64,000 bases of DNA, taken from Aestuariivivens marinum. GTDB lineage: Bacteria; Bacteroidota; Bacteroidia; Flavobacteriales; Flavobacteriaceae. Of this stretch, positions 26,501 through 35,211 are shown one piece after another. Each line of letters opens with the position of its first letter. The stretch's first letter is position 1. A model generated the notes under the pieces. That model did not search any database, was not told the origin of the DNA, and was given only the letters and a program-made list of their open reading frames with translations. The position numbers were made by a program, and so were the translations under genes. The stretch is taken from positions 62,001 through 126,000 of the forward strand of contig NZ_JAKMCR010000004.1 in NCBI RefSeq assembly GCF_022662175.1. Reading direction: 5' to 3'.

Positions 26501-26720
26501 TCTTCTATGGTGTACATACCTTTCTCAGGAAGGGTATACAAATCATTCCTACTATTTATTCTATAATACTTTGTAAATACTGCATGTCTTTTTTCAAAAG
26601 ACATATTTCAATCCTGTTGCCATGAGTGTTCATTTCCAAACGTTTGTTCATTAGTCTGTAGTTATAGGTTTCCAAAACCTTTATACATTGTAAATTCTAA
26701 GACTTAAAAATCAATAATTG
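26501..26720 (-). pseudogene. Decayed AraC-family regulator fragment
   Basis: On the minus strand this stretch matches the N-terminal coding part of the intact AraC gene at 40363-41238 (its 41000-41200 region). Shared blocks include catatttcaatc, catttattctata-like actatttattctata, ctgtagttata, ttatacatt and aaatcaataatt. By eye about four in five bases agree over the best 140 bases. The copy has an in-frame TAA where the intact gene has the Glu codon of IIDFEA and a one-base insertion soon after, so it cannot be translated. No HTH part is left. It shows that this spot once held an AraC regulator, now replaced by the LacI gene. Confidence 0.75.
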
Positions 26721-26840
26721 GTAATTTGTTTCGCTTAAAGCGTTAGATAGTAATTGTTAGAAACATTTTAGCTGCATTTGATATTGCAACATTTTTTATA
26801 TTTTAAACATAAATTTATTGTAACTTGTGTTACCAAATAA

Positions 26841-26854
26841 CTAAACCGGTTTAG
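26841..26854. promoter_or_regulatory. LacI-type operator at the regulator's own start
   Basis: CTAAACCGGTTTAG is a perfect 14-base palindrome with the central CG step typical of LacI/GalR-family operators. It ends 9 bases before the TTG start codon of the LacI-family gene, so bound repressor would block its transcription or elongation. Autoregulation, and control of the downstream mannosidase operon by read-through, are likely. Confidence 0.7.
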
Positions 26855-26863
26855 GTAATTATT

Positions 26864-27880
26864 TTGAAAACAATTTTTTTAAAAGATATTGCAAAACACT
26901 TAGGGCTGTCGAAAACAACCGTTTCCCTTGTCTTGAACAATAAGGGAGATGAGGCAAAGATCAGCACAATTACCCAAAAAAAGATTTTTGATTATGCTAA
27001 AAGAAACAATTATAGTCCGAACCATTTAGCTCGAGGTTTAAGTAGGGGTAAAACAGAGACGCTCGGTTTAATTGTTCCTAATATTGCTGATTCACATTAT
27101 GCAGTTATTGCGCAGCAAATAGAAGAGAGAACAAAGGAAATGGGCTATACAGTAGTATTTAGTAGTTCGAATGAAAATCCTAAAGATGAAGGTAAGCTTA
27201 TACGCACTATGTTAAATAGGCAAGTTGATGGCCTAATTATAGCATCGACCCAACAAAATCATAATGAAATTGAACTGTTAAAAAAAAATAATTTTCCCTT
27301 CGTTTTAATAGACCGGCATTATCCTGAAATTGATACCTATAGTATTATTTCTGATAATTTTGGGGGAGTAAAAAAGGCAACTAGACATTTGATTGAATTG
27401 GGAAGACATAAAATTGGCTTCGTTACACTGGACTCTAAATTAGAAGTCCTGAAACTTAGAAAGAAGGGATATCTGGACACCTTAAAACAAAATAATATGG
27501 AGTTTAGTATGGTTAAGGAATTGGATCAAATTAGATACAATCAAGAAATGGAGGCTGCTATTCATGATTTGATAAATGGGACAAACACAGTAGATGCCCT
27601 TATTTTTTCAACACATTATCTTACTGCTTTGGGACTAAGAGAGTTAAAAAAGAACAAAATCAATATTCCTAAAGATATAGCTGTTGTAAGTTTTGATGAA
27701 ATGAGTGCTTTTGATTTACTAGACCCTCCAATTACGTCTATAATCCAACCGGTTAAGCAAATGGCGAAACAAGCTGCTGAGGTTTTGATAAATAGTATTG
27801 AAAACAAATTGATCATGGAACAAAAAGTAAATGTTCTGGAAACAGAAATGATTATAAGAAAATCTTGTGGATCGAATTAA
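26864..27880 (+). CDS. LacI-family transcriptional regulator
   Basis: A 338-residue regulator starting at TTG. The N-terminal HTH and hinge fill residues 1-60 (IFLKDIAKHLGLSKTTVSLVLN), and the periplasmic-binding-protein-like sensor domain fills about 60-335 with ETLGLIVPNIADSHYA, RQVDGLIIAST and the C-terminal VVSFDEMSAFDLLDPPITSI. It probably senses a monosaccharide or sugar acid of the operon behind it. The TTG is chosen because the resulting protein begins with the standard LacI N-terminus and the operator palindrome sits just before it. It lies 59 bases upstream of the GH38-type gene, in the same direction. Confidence 0.92.
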   Translation: MKTIFLKDIAKHLGLSKTTVSLVLNNKGDEAKISTITQKKIFDYAKRNNYSPNHLARGLSRGKTETLGLIVPNIADSHYAVIAQQIEERTKEMGYTVVFSSSNENPKDEGKLIRTMLNRQVDGLIIASTQQNHNEIELLKKNNFPFVLIDRHYPEIDTYSIISDNFGGVKKATRHLIELGRHKIGFVTLDSKLEVLKLRKKGYLDTLKQNNMEFSMVKELDQIRYNQEMEAAIHDLINGTNTVDALIFSTHYLTALGLRELKKNKINIPKDIAVVSFDEMSAFDLLDPPITSIIQPVKQMAKQAAEVLINSIENKLIMEQKVNVLETEMIIRKSCGSN

Positions 27881-27939
27881 TTATTTTAATTAGTGTTAAA
27901 CTGTATTTGGGAAATTATAAATATAAAAATGGATTAACT

Positions 27940-30900
27940 ATGTCAATATTAAGATTACGATTTTATTTTAAATCAATAGGGTTTTTGATGCTACAATTTG
28001 TTTGTGCTTTGTCTAGTGCAATTGAAAAAACACCTAGCATTTTGGATGTCCCGGAAAAAATAGAACTATTCCATGGTGGCGGCGGTCATAATCACATACA
28101 AGAAATCAACGAAAGATTTAAACTCTATACAACCACTAAAAATGATATAGAAGGTTACAAAGAAAAGGTTTATGGTAGGGATTATACCTATCAGTCCATT
28201 CGGGAAGATGTGACCAAAGCTTTAATATCGAGGGCTTCAGATGGGAAGTTATTCTTTGAAATAATAACAAATAAAATACCGGAAGATTACCATAGTGATT
28301 CAGTCTCATATCTCTTTTACTCTAACATCGATTTGAACATTAGAGAGCCTTTCGACCTATTTATAAATGATGAGTTAGCTGTAACATTTATTGCCAATGA
28401 AGACGGTACCCTTAAGATATTAAGCAATCCCTTAAATGTGGGACCAGAATATATTTTAATGAAGAGAGATGCAAATAACGATGGGGTTGGTGCATTTAGA
28501 TTAACTGTACCAACAACATTGGTAGGTAGGGGAAAAGAAGCACGGATAAAAGTTAATGGTCACAGAAAGGGAAGTCGGTCCTGGTTTATGATTTTTAAGG
28601 TGAAAGATGTGGTTGAACAACTAAAAATATCTGCTCTAAATGAAGTGGCTTTTAGTATTAAAGAAAATAATGGTGTTCTCCATATTGACGCACCAGCACA
28701 TTTTGTAGATAAATTGATCTCTGTGGATTGTGATGGTAGAGAAAGTGAAAAAATAGCATTCAAGGAACAAGGTGGTCTGGCAAAAGCTACTATAAATATT
28801 ATAGGACCTAAAGAAAACTTTAAGTTGTTCTATGGTAATGAGAGCTTTACAATAGCATTAAAAGATAAAAAGGAACCATTTGTATTATCGGATGTTGTGG
28901 GCAAATATTTTTACCACTATAACATTCAAAATACCGAAAATTTCAATCTCAGTATAGTCAAGCTTTATAAGCCATCAATGTTCGCGTCCTATTCCAATTT
29001 TTTTGATCAAAAGTATGAGAATGGTACGGTGTCCCTAATGAACTCCAGTCATCAGGACATAGCTTGGATGGATAGACCTGAAGTTTGTATTATCCTTAGG
29101 GATACCCTATTGCTAACGCCGGTTATAAGGGATGCCTTTGTTAGAGGTGATTATGGGTTTGATATCGAAGATGGCTTAATGCTTAGAGAGTACATTTCAA
29201 GGCATCCAGATTCAAAAGATAAGATAACGGCCTTGTTAAATAAAAAGCTTTTATCGGTAGGTGCATCCTATAATTGTCCCTATGAGGATATGTACGATGC
29301 AGAAGACTTAGTGCGTCAATTTTATTTGGGTAAACGATGGGTAAAAAAGACTTTTGGGGGTTATGATTCAAAGGTATATTGGAATGTTGATGTGCCTGGC
29401 AAAACGCTACAATTTCCACAAATACTAAAGAAGGCAGGTGTCGATTACATGGTTATTAGCCGCCATGCCAAAGGACTGTTTAATTGGGAAAGCCCCGATG
29501 GCAGTTCAGTATTCACTTATTCTCCGGGCCATTATGGCGATGACTATGTACAGCTTTCCAAAGCATTGAGCAACAAGATAAAATATGGTGCCGAACAAGT
29601 AGCCTATTGGAGCCAATATTACTCTAAAAAGAATACCATTGCACCCTTATTGTCCAGTTACGATATGATTCCTGCAATAGATTACACTGATTTTATTGAG
29701 GCATGGAATAGCACCAAAAATATTAAAGATGAAAAGGAAAAGGAAATACCGGTTTATTTTCCGAAAATGGAGTTAATGACCTCTGATGAATTTATGCCTT
29801 TGTCAAGTGCAAATGCAACCCAAATTAAAACCATTAAGGGGGAACGTCCCAATGTGTGGGTCTATATTCATGGCCCGGCCCACCATGAAGCTATTTCAGC
29901 CAGTAGAAAAGCGTCCAAAATTCTACCGGCAGCCGAAAAATTTCTAGCTGTAGCAAACACCATAGATCCACAAAAAGTTCCCTACCCATTTAAGGAGCTT
30001 GATGAAGCATGGCAGGCTAAAATATATCCGGATCATGGTTGGGGAGGGCATGATGGTGATATTACCGACGACTTATTTAAGGCACAATTGGTAAAATCTG
30101 AGAAACTGGGAACACAACTATTAAACACAGGAATCGATTTCATTGCAGGGCGTATAAAGACCAAAGAACATTTGGGTGTTCCTATAGTATTGTTTAATAG
30201 CCTGTCATGGCAGCGTACCGATCCCGTAAAAGTGAATTTGAACTTTCAGAAAGGAAAAGCAAAAGCACTAAATATCATTACCGCTAAAAAGGAAATCATC
30301 CCCTCTCAGTTATCCAATATCGAGTATTACGATGACAAAAGCCTTAAAAGTGCCGATGTGGTTTTTATAGCCAAAGATATACCATCCATAGGCTATAAAA
30401 CCTATTATGTTGAACCATTACAACAACCGTTGAAAGCAAAACAGAACAAGGATTTTAAATCGGTATACGAAAACAATACCTATAAAATTACCTTTGGAGC
30501 TGGAGGCATTTCCCAAATTTATGATAAGGAGTTAAACCGAAACCTTTTAAGAACAGATGGATTAAAGGGTGGTGAGGTATTTACGTTGTATTCCAACGGA
30601 AATGGAGCAGGTGAATTTGGAGATATCCAGCAACCTTTTATGCAGGATTTTGATAAAGTAAGTGCCCACAACCCACAATGGAACATTATTGAAGATGGAG
30701 ATGTGTATACTACATACAAGCTGGAACAACCTATTTTGTATGCTAAGGTGCAACAAGAAGTAACCGTTTACCATACCTTAAAAAGGGTGCTTTTTAAAAC
30801 CAAACTATTAAATTGGGAGGGCGTGCTGTATAGGGAGTTTAGAACAGCTTTTCCCGTAGCAATAGATAAAGCTCAGATAGCCCATGAAGTTCCTTTTGGT

Positions 30901-31551
30901 ACCGTTAAAGTAGGCAAAGATGAAATCCATACGGCGGGCGATCGTTATACAGCGCTCTGTAAAGATGTACACCCAAGAGCTATAATGGATTGGTTCTCGG
31001 CTTCGGATGATGAAATGACAGTAACATTAAGTTCTTCTGTAGCAGCAATAGATTGGATAGACCCAACAACGGAAAATAAATCTAATACATTATTACAACA
31101 TGTATTGTTGGCCAGTAGAACCTCTTGCCACTGGGAAGGAAATGAATATTCACAAGAAGGAAACCATACCTTCCAGAACATATTAACCTCCAACAAAGCA
31201 GGAGAAAATACCGGAGAGCGCATTGCCAAACAAAATAACGACCCCATACGTATTGTAATCAATCCAGATAAATCGGTTCATGCCACACTCCCGGAACACC
31301 TAAGTTTCTTTAACATCGATGCGGATAATGTTATCGTCACAACCATTAAAAAGGCAGAAGATACAGACGAACTGGTCATTAGAATGTACGATGCGCAAGG
31401 AGAAGAAACATCAGTAGGATTAAAATCGTTTTTTAATATTGGAAACTATAAGCATACTAATATTATTGAAGAAAATCCGGTACCGATATCTGGATTAAAA
31501 GTTCCAAAATACAGTATTGAAACCTTTAGCTTTAAAGCCGAAAACCACTAA
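27940..31551 (+). CDS. GH38-type alpha-mannosidase, secreted
   Basis: The ATG at 27940 gives 1203 residues; an in-frame TTG at 27865 would add 25 residues that overlap the LacI gene and sit before the signal peptide, so it is rejected. The signal peptide (about residues 1-30, GFLMLQFVCALSSA) has no lipobox. GH38 marks are the zinc-site pair H371/D373 in SSHQDIAWMD, the block GASYNCPYEDMYDAEDLVRQ, and the predicted nucleophile D484 in YWNVDVPGKTLQFPQIL. About 340 extra N-terminal residues form uncharacterised beta domains, and the C-terminal half carries the usual beta domains. GH38 enzymes are retaining zinc-dependent alpha-mannosidases. The motif differs somewhat from classical WxxDxFG, so a relative with other specificity is possible. 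Mannonate dehydratase in the same operon supports mannose. Confidence 0.8.
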   Translation: MSILRLRFYFKSIGFLMLQFVCALSSAIEKTPSILDVPEKIELFHGGGGHNHIQEINERFKLYTTTKNDIEGYKEKVYGRDYTYQSIREDVTKALISRASDGKLFFEIITNKIPEDYHSDSVSYLFYSNIDLNIREPFDLFINDELAVTFIANEDGTLKILSNPLNVGPEYILMKRDANNDGVGAFRLTVPTTLVGRGKEARIKVNGHRKGSRSWFMIFKVKDVVEQLKISALNEVAFSIKENNGVLHIDAPAHFVDKLISVDCDGRESEKIAFKEQGGLAKATINIIGPKENFKLFYGNESFTIALKDKKEPFVLSDVVGKYFYHYNIQNTENFNLSIVKLYKPSMFASYSNFFDQKYENGTVSLMNSSHQDIAWMDRPEVCIILRDTLLLTPVIRDAFVRGDYGFDIEDGLMLREYISRHPDSKDKITALLNKKLLSVGASYNCPYEDMYDAEDLVRQFYLGKRWVKKTFGGYDSKVYWNVDVPGKTLQFPQILKKAGVDYMVISRHAKGLFNWESPDGSSVFTYSPGHYGDDYVQLSKALSNKIKYGAEQVAYWSQYYSKKNTIAPLLSSYDMIPAIDYTDFIEAWNSTKNIKDEKEKEIPVYFPKMELMTSDEFMPLSSANATQIKTIKGERPNVWVYIHGPAHHEAISASRKASKILPAAEKFLAVANTIDPQKVPYPFKELDEAWQAKIYPDHGWGGHDGDITDDLFKAQLVKSEKLGTQLLNTGIDFIAGRIKTKEHLGVPIVLFNSLSWQRTDPVKVNLNFQKGKAKALNIITAKKEIIPSQLSNIEYYDDKSLKSADVVFIAKDIPSIGYKTYYVEPLQQPLKAKQNKDFKSVYENNTYKITFGAGGISQIYDKELNRNLLRTDGLKGGEVFTLYSNGNGAGEFGDIQQPFMQDFDKVSAHNPQWNIIEDGDVYTTYKLEQPILYAKVQQEVTVYHTLKRVLFKTKLLNWEGVLYREFRTAFPVAIDKAQIAHEVPFGTVKVGKDEIHTAGDRYTALCKDVHPRAIMDWFSASDDEMTVTLSSSVAAIDWIDPTTENKSNTLLQHVLLASRTSCHWEGNEYSQEGNHTFQNILTSNKAGENTGERIAKQNNDPIRIVINPDKSVHATLPEHLSFFNIDADNVIVTTIKKAEDTDELVIRMYDAQGEETSVGLKSFFNIGNYKHTNIIEENPVPISGLKVPKYSIETFSFKAENH

Positions 31552-31563
31552 CCAACACATCAT

Positions 31564-32907
31564 ATGAAGAGAAAAATCTTTTTTTACACGTTTGTAGCCG
31601 CATTGGGCGGATTGTTATTTGGATACGATACTGCGGTAATCAATGGGGCACTACCTTTTTTTACAGCGCATTTTCAATTAACCCCCTCTATGCAGGGGTG
31701 GGCAGTTAGCTCGGCATTAATAGGCTGTATTTTAGGAGCCTTTTTTATTGGGAAACTGGGGGATCAGTTTGGAAGGCGAAATATGCTTCGTATCATGGCC
31801 CTGTTTTTTTTGGTTTCTGCATTGGGTTCTGGATTGGCCAATAGTTTAAACGCCTTTGTAATTTATAGATTGCTTGGGGGTATTGCCATTGGAGGAGCCT
31901 CTGTACTGTCTCCTATGTATATTACTGAAATAGCACCGCCAAAATATAGGGGAAGATTGACAATAACCTTTCAATTATCAATAGTCCTAGGTATTTTGGT
32001 TGCTTTTTTTGCAGATTATTTACTGTTGGATATAGGTAAGAACAACTGGCGATGGATGTTTGCCTCCGAAAGTATTCCAGCCTTACTTTTTCTAATTCTG
32101 CTGTTCTTTGTATCAAGAAGCCCACGCTGGTTAATTGCAAAGGAGAGACATAATGAAGCCATACTTGTACTGAAAAGTGTTGGCAATGAAGAGGATGTAC
32201 AAGTAACCTATAATGAAATAAAGGAGTCTATTAAGGCAGATGCTATTGATGCAAGTAAAACCCTTTGGAGAAAACCTTACTTTAAGCTGGTCGTTATTGG
32301 AATTCTTGTAGGTATGTTTAATCAGTTTACAGGTATAAACATTGTTATGTATTATGCCACCGATATATTTAGGATGGCCGGTTTTTCAACAGAGTCTGCC
32401 ATTGGTCAGACCGTACTAATAGGCTTAACCAATTTGATTTTTACCCTTATTGCCATGCAGCTCATTGACAGGATAGGAAGAAAAAGACTTTTACTTATAG
32501 GGTCCATAGGGATGACCTTGTTCTTGGGAATTTTTACTTTTTTCTTTTTAAAAGCCGAAATGAGTGTTGTTCTGGTGGTATGTCTCATAGGTTTTGTGGC
32601 CTTTTTTGCGGCTTCTCAAGGTGCCGTTATATGGGTTTTGTTTTCCGAAATGTTTCCCAATAACATTAGATCTAGGGGCGTGGCGATAGGAACTTTTTCG
32701 CATTGGTTTTTTAATGGGTTAACCTCGTTTTTATTCCCAATAATTGTAGGTGCGTTTTCTGGTAGTACTGGAGCTGGATATATTTTCGCATTTTACACCG
32801 TTGCTACCTTAATAAGTTATTTCTTTTATAAAAAGTATCTTATAGAAACCAAAGGAAAGTCCTTAGAGCAAATTGAAAAAGAATTATTTAAGACAGATAT
32901 AGAATAA
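31564..32907 (+). CDS. MFS sugar porter (XylE-like) 1
   Basis: A 447-residue inner-membrane symporter of the sugar porter family with twelve membrane segments. Signatures are LGGLLFGYDTAVINGALP near the start, GKLGDQFGRRNML, the PMYITEIAPPKYRGRL block after helix 4, QFTGINIVMYYATDIF after helix 6, DRIGRKRLLLIG, and the C-terminal ETKGKSLEQIE. It likely imports mannose set free by the GH38 enzyme 12 bases upstream; a cupin gene starts one base after its stop. A close paralogue is at 45750-47081. Confidence 0.93.
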   Translation: MKRKIFFYTFVAALGGLLFGYDTAVINGALPFFTAHFQLTPSMQGWAVSSALIGCILGAFFIGKLGDQFGRRNMLRIMALFFLVSALGSGLANSLNAFVIYRLLGGIAIGGASVLSPMYITEIAPPKYRGRLTITFQLSIVLGILVAFFADYLLLDIGKNNWRWMFASESIPALLFLILLFFVSRSPRWLIAKERHNEAILVLKSVGNEEDVQVTYNEIKESIKADAIDASKTLWRKPYFKLVVIGILVGMFNQFTGINIVMYYATDIFRMAGFSTESAIGQTVLIGLTNLIFTLIAMQLIDRIGRKRLLLIGSIGMTLFLGIFTFFFLKAEMSVVLVVCLIGFVAFFAASQGAVIWVLFSEMFPNNIRSRGVAIGTFSHWFFNGLTSFLFPIIVGAFSGSTGAGYIFAFYTVATLISYFFYKKYLIETKGKSLEQIEKELFKTDIE

Positions 32908-32908
32908 A

Positions 32909-33319
32909 ATGGGTTTGGAATCGTATAACATTTGTGAAAAAGGATTTACCCCATTTCTGGTTGATGATGGGTGGCAAGTAGCACAGCTCAATTATATAGC
33001 TACCCAGCATATTGATAAAATTGATAAAGTAGAAGTGCATAGACTAACTGATGAAGCATTTATCTTGTTGGAAGGCAAAGCAACACTTATTGTATTAAAT
33101 AAAGATGATAAATTAAGTTTTTCAGCTCATATAATGCTTCCTCAAGTAACTTATAACATTCCAAAAGGGTTATGGCATAATATTGCCATGGAAAAAGGAA
33201 GTAAGGTGTTGATTGTTGAAAAGTCAAATACCCATTTAAATGATGTTGAATATTTTTATTTGACTAAAAAACAGATATCCGATTTGAGATATGAAATAGA
33301 TAAACTAAAGGAATTATAA
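32909..33319 (+). CDS. Small cupin-fold protein of unknown role
   Basis: A 136-residue cytoplasmic protein with a cupin-like pattern: VEVHRLTDEAFILLEGKATLIV (about 43-64) as first cupin motif and YNIPKGLWHNIAMEKGSKVLIVEK (about 90-113) as second. Histidine and glutamate positions fit a metal site. It is packed between the sugar porter and the SDR (stop and start codons share one base), so it presumably handles a step such as anomer or keto-sugar interconversion, or it senses sugar. No named family is recognised with confidence. Confidence 0.6.
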   Translation: MGLESYNICEKGFTPFLVDDGWQVAQLNYIATQHIDKIDKVEVHRLTDEAFILLEGKATLIVLNKDDKLSFSAHIMLPQVTYNIPKGLWHNIAMEKGSKVLIVEKSNTHLNDVEYFYLTKKQISDLRYEIDKLKEL

Positions 33320-34116
33320 TGAGTGTTATAAATTTAAAAGGAAAAAAAGCCTTAATTACAGGAGGTTCACAAGGGATAGGAGCTGAGATCTGTAGAGAAT
33401 TGGCCTCATGCGGAGCAGATATTTTTATAAACTACAACAACAATAAGGAAAAAGCCGAACAATTGGCTTTACAAATTAAAGACCAATATGAGGTAAAAGT
33501 CTTTAGTGGTAAAGCAGACGTTGCAAATGCTAAAGAGGTCCAAGCGATGTTTCAACTTATGGACGAGCACTTGGGAAGTATAGATGTTTTAATCAACAAT
33601 GCTGGTACAGAGACCTGCCACCATATACTGGATTTAGATGAGAAAGAATGGGACAGGGTAAATCATGTAAACCTAAAAGGCGCTTTTTTGTGTGCTCAAC
33701 AGGCTGGTAGGCGTATGGAAAAAAAAGGCGGAGGCGTCATCATAAATATTACTTCCATACATGATACCGTTCCCCGAAAAGGATTTACCCATTATTGTGT
33801 TGCCAAAAGTGGTTTAAAAATGTTTACCAAAAGCCTGGCTTTAGAACTTGCAGAACATAATATTAGAGTTTTATCGGTAGCTCCTGGAGCCATTGAAACC
33901 GAGATGAACCGTAAGGAAATTGCCAATTTTGGTGTAGAGAAATTTAATAACTGGATTCCACAGGGAAGAATTGGAACAGTCAAGGATGTTTCGCCAACAG
34001 TAGCCTTTTTGTGTTCAGATCTGGCAAGTTATATAACAGGCACCGAAATATATATAGACGGTGGGTATATGCAATCGACCATTCAGTATGATCCAAGACC
34101 AACTAGAAAAATATAA
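33319..34116 (+). CDS. Short-chain dehydrogenase (sugar dehydrogenase-like) 1
   Basis: A 265-residue SDR with NAD(P)-binding TGGSQGIG at residues 14-21, NNAG at 93-96 and the catalytic set S146, Y159, K163. Its closest look is to glucose 1-dehydrogenase-type enzymes (ITGGSQGIGAEICREL and the C-terminal GTEIYIDGGYM). It stands before a lactonase and a mannonate dehydratase, so oxidation of a free aldose such as mannose to its lactone is the most likely reaction. Cofactor preference and substrate are not readable with certainty. Confidence 0.85.
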   Translation: MSVINLKGKKALITGGSQGIGAEICRELASCGADIFINYNNNKEKAEQLALQIKDQYEVKVFSGKADVANAKEVQAMFQLMDEHLGSIDVLINNAGTETCHHILDLDEKEWDRVNHVNLKGAFLCAQQAGRRMEKKGGGVIINITSIHDTVPRKGFTHYCVAKSGLKMFTKSLALELAEHNIRVLSVAPGAIETEMNRKEIANFGVEKFNNWIPQGRIGTVKDVSPTVAFLCSDLASYITGTEIYIDGGYMQSTIQYDPRPTRKI

Positions 34117-34135
34117 TAAAAAAATTTATATGTAA

Positions 34136-35188
34136 ATGGATTCATTTGTTTTCTATATAGGCAGCTATACAAAAACAATTTCACCGGAAATCGTAGGTAA
34201 GGGTGAGGGTATTTATACTGTTGAATTGAATAATAAAACAGGAGAGCTTAAACTGTTGCATGTAGAATCTACGGTCAATCCCAGTTATTTGGTTGTGGAC
34301 AAACATAACAAGTTTTTATATTGTAATACAGAAGTAGCATCAAAAGAAGCTCCTAAAGTAAAAGCCTATAGGATTAAGAACGATTTTTCACTAGACTTGT
34401 GTAATGAGTTACCAATAAATGGTGGGTTTCCCTGTCATATAGAAAAAGTTGAAGATCATATTTTAGTGTCCTGTTATGAAACCGGAAACCTACTTCAATT
34501 TTCGTTGGATGAATCGGGTCGCCTTTCAGAATGTGTCACAAATCATAAGCATTCGGGATCCAGTAGCAATAAAGAACGTCAAGAAGCACCACATGTACAC
34601 CAAGTTGCCATTCGGCCCAAAACAAAAGAAATTTATGCCTGCGATCTAGGAACTGATACCCTTAATGCGTATGTTTTTGATAATGGTCATTTAAAGCCCA
34701 AAACTGAGCTTGATGTAAATGTTACTAAGGGAGGTGGACCAAGACATATGGTTTTTACAAAAAACGGAAAATTTGCTTATGTTGTCAATGAGCTCACGGG
34801 AGGAGTATCAATCTTAGAATTACGCGATGGTAAGCTGCAACACATAGATACTATTAATTCACTGCCCTCTAACTACAAAGGCATACCCAGTGCATCGGCC
34901 ATAAGAATACACCCCAATGACAGCTACCTGTATGTTGGAAATAGAAAGACCGATACAATTACTATTTTTAAGATTAATGATGAACAATTACAACTTATAG
35001 GTCATACATATACAGGAGGAAAAGAGCTTAGGGAATTTAATATAACCCCTAATGGAAAATGGCTAATAGCCTGCCATCAAGACTCACATGATACCATCGT
35101 TTACTTAATAGAAAAAGATGGTACGCTTACCCAAAAATTTGCAACCAAAGTCATGAAAACACCAGTATGCGTAGCATTTTTAAATTAA
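34136..35188 (+). CDS. Seven-bladed beta-propeller lactonase
   Basis: A 350-residue protein of the lactonase family (6-phosphogluconolactonase Pgl/YbhE and 3-carboxymuconate cyclase type). It begins FYIGSYTKTISPEIVGKGEGIYTVEL and shows the typical blade endings and the PHVHQVAIRPKTKEIYACDLGTD and GGGPRHMVFTKNGKFAYVVNEL segments. There is no signal peptide, so it acts in the cytoplasm. Between an SDR and UxuA it would hydrolyse the aldonolactone formed by the SDR to the aldonate used by UxuA. Confidence 0.85.
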   Translation: MDSFVFYIGSYTKTISPEIVGKGEGIYTVELNNKTGELKLLHVESTVNPSYLVVDKHNKFLYCNTEVASKEAPKVKAYRIKNDFSLDLCNELPINGGFPCHIEKVEDHILVSCYETGNLLQFSLDESGRLSECVTNHKHSGSSSNKERQEAPHVHQVAIRPKTKEIYACDLGTDTLNAYVFDNGHLKPKTELDVNVTKGGGPRHMVFTKNGKFAYVVNELTGGVSILELRDGKLQHIDTINSLPSNYKGIPSASAIRIHPNDSYLYVGNRKTDTITIFKINDEQLQLIGHTYTGGKELREFNITPNGKWLIACHQDSHDTIVYLIEKDGTLTQKFATKVMKTPVCVAFLN

Positions 35189-35211
35189 TGAAATTTTAAA
35201 GAAAAACACGA

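Larger units (their letters stand above)
26479..26863. other. 385-base intergenic region before the LacI gene
   Basis: The region holds the AraC fragment (26501-26720), then about 120 bases of leader for the LacI gene with a short inverted repeat gtaac-ttgt-gttac at 26819-26832 and the palindrome at 26841-26854. No clear terminator after GH29 and no exact TAnnTTTG box are visible. Confidence 0.6.

Noticed and set aside
26501-26720. Functional AraC gene or small RNA
   Set aside because: The homology to the intact AraC gene explains the sequence, and it has a stop codon, a frameshift and no HTH part.
27865-27939. Extension of the GH38-type gene to an in-frame TTG at 27865
   Set aside because: It would overlap the LacI gene and put 25 residues before a good signal peptide; the ATG at 27940 gives the signal at the N-terminus.
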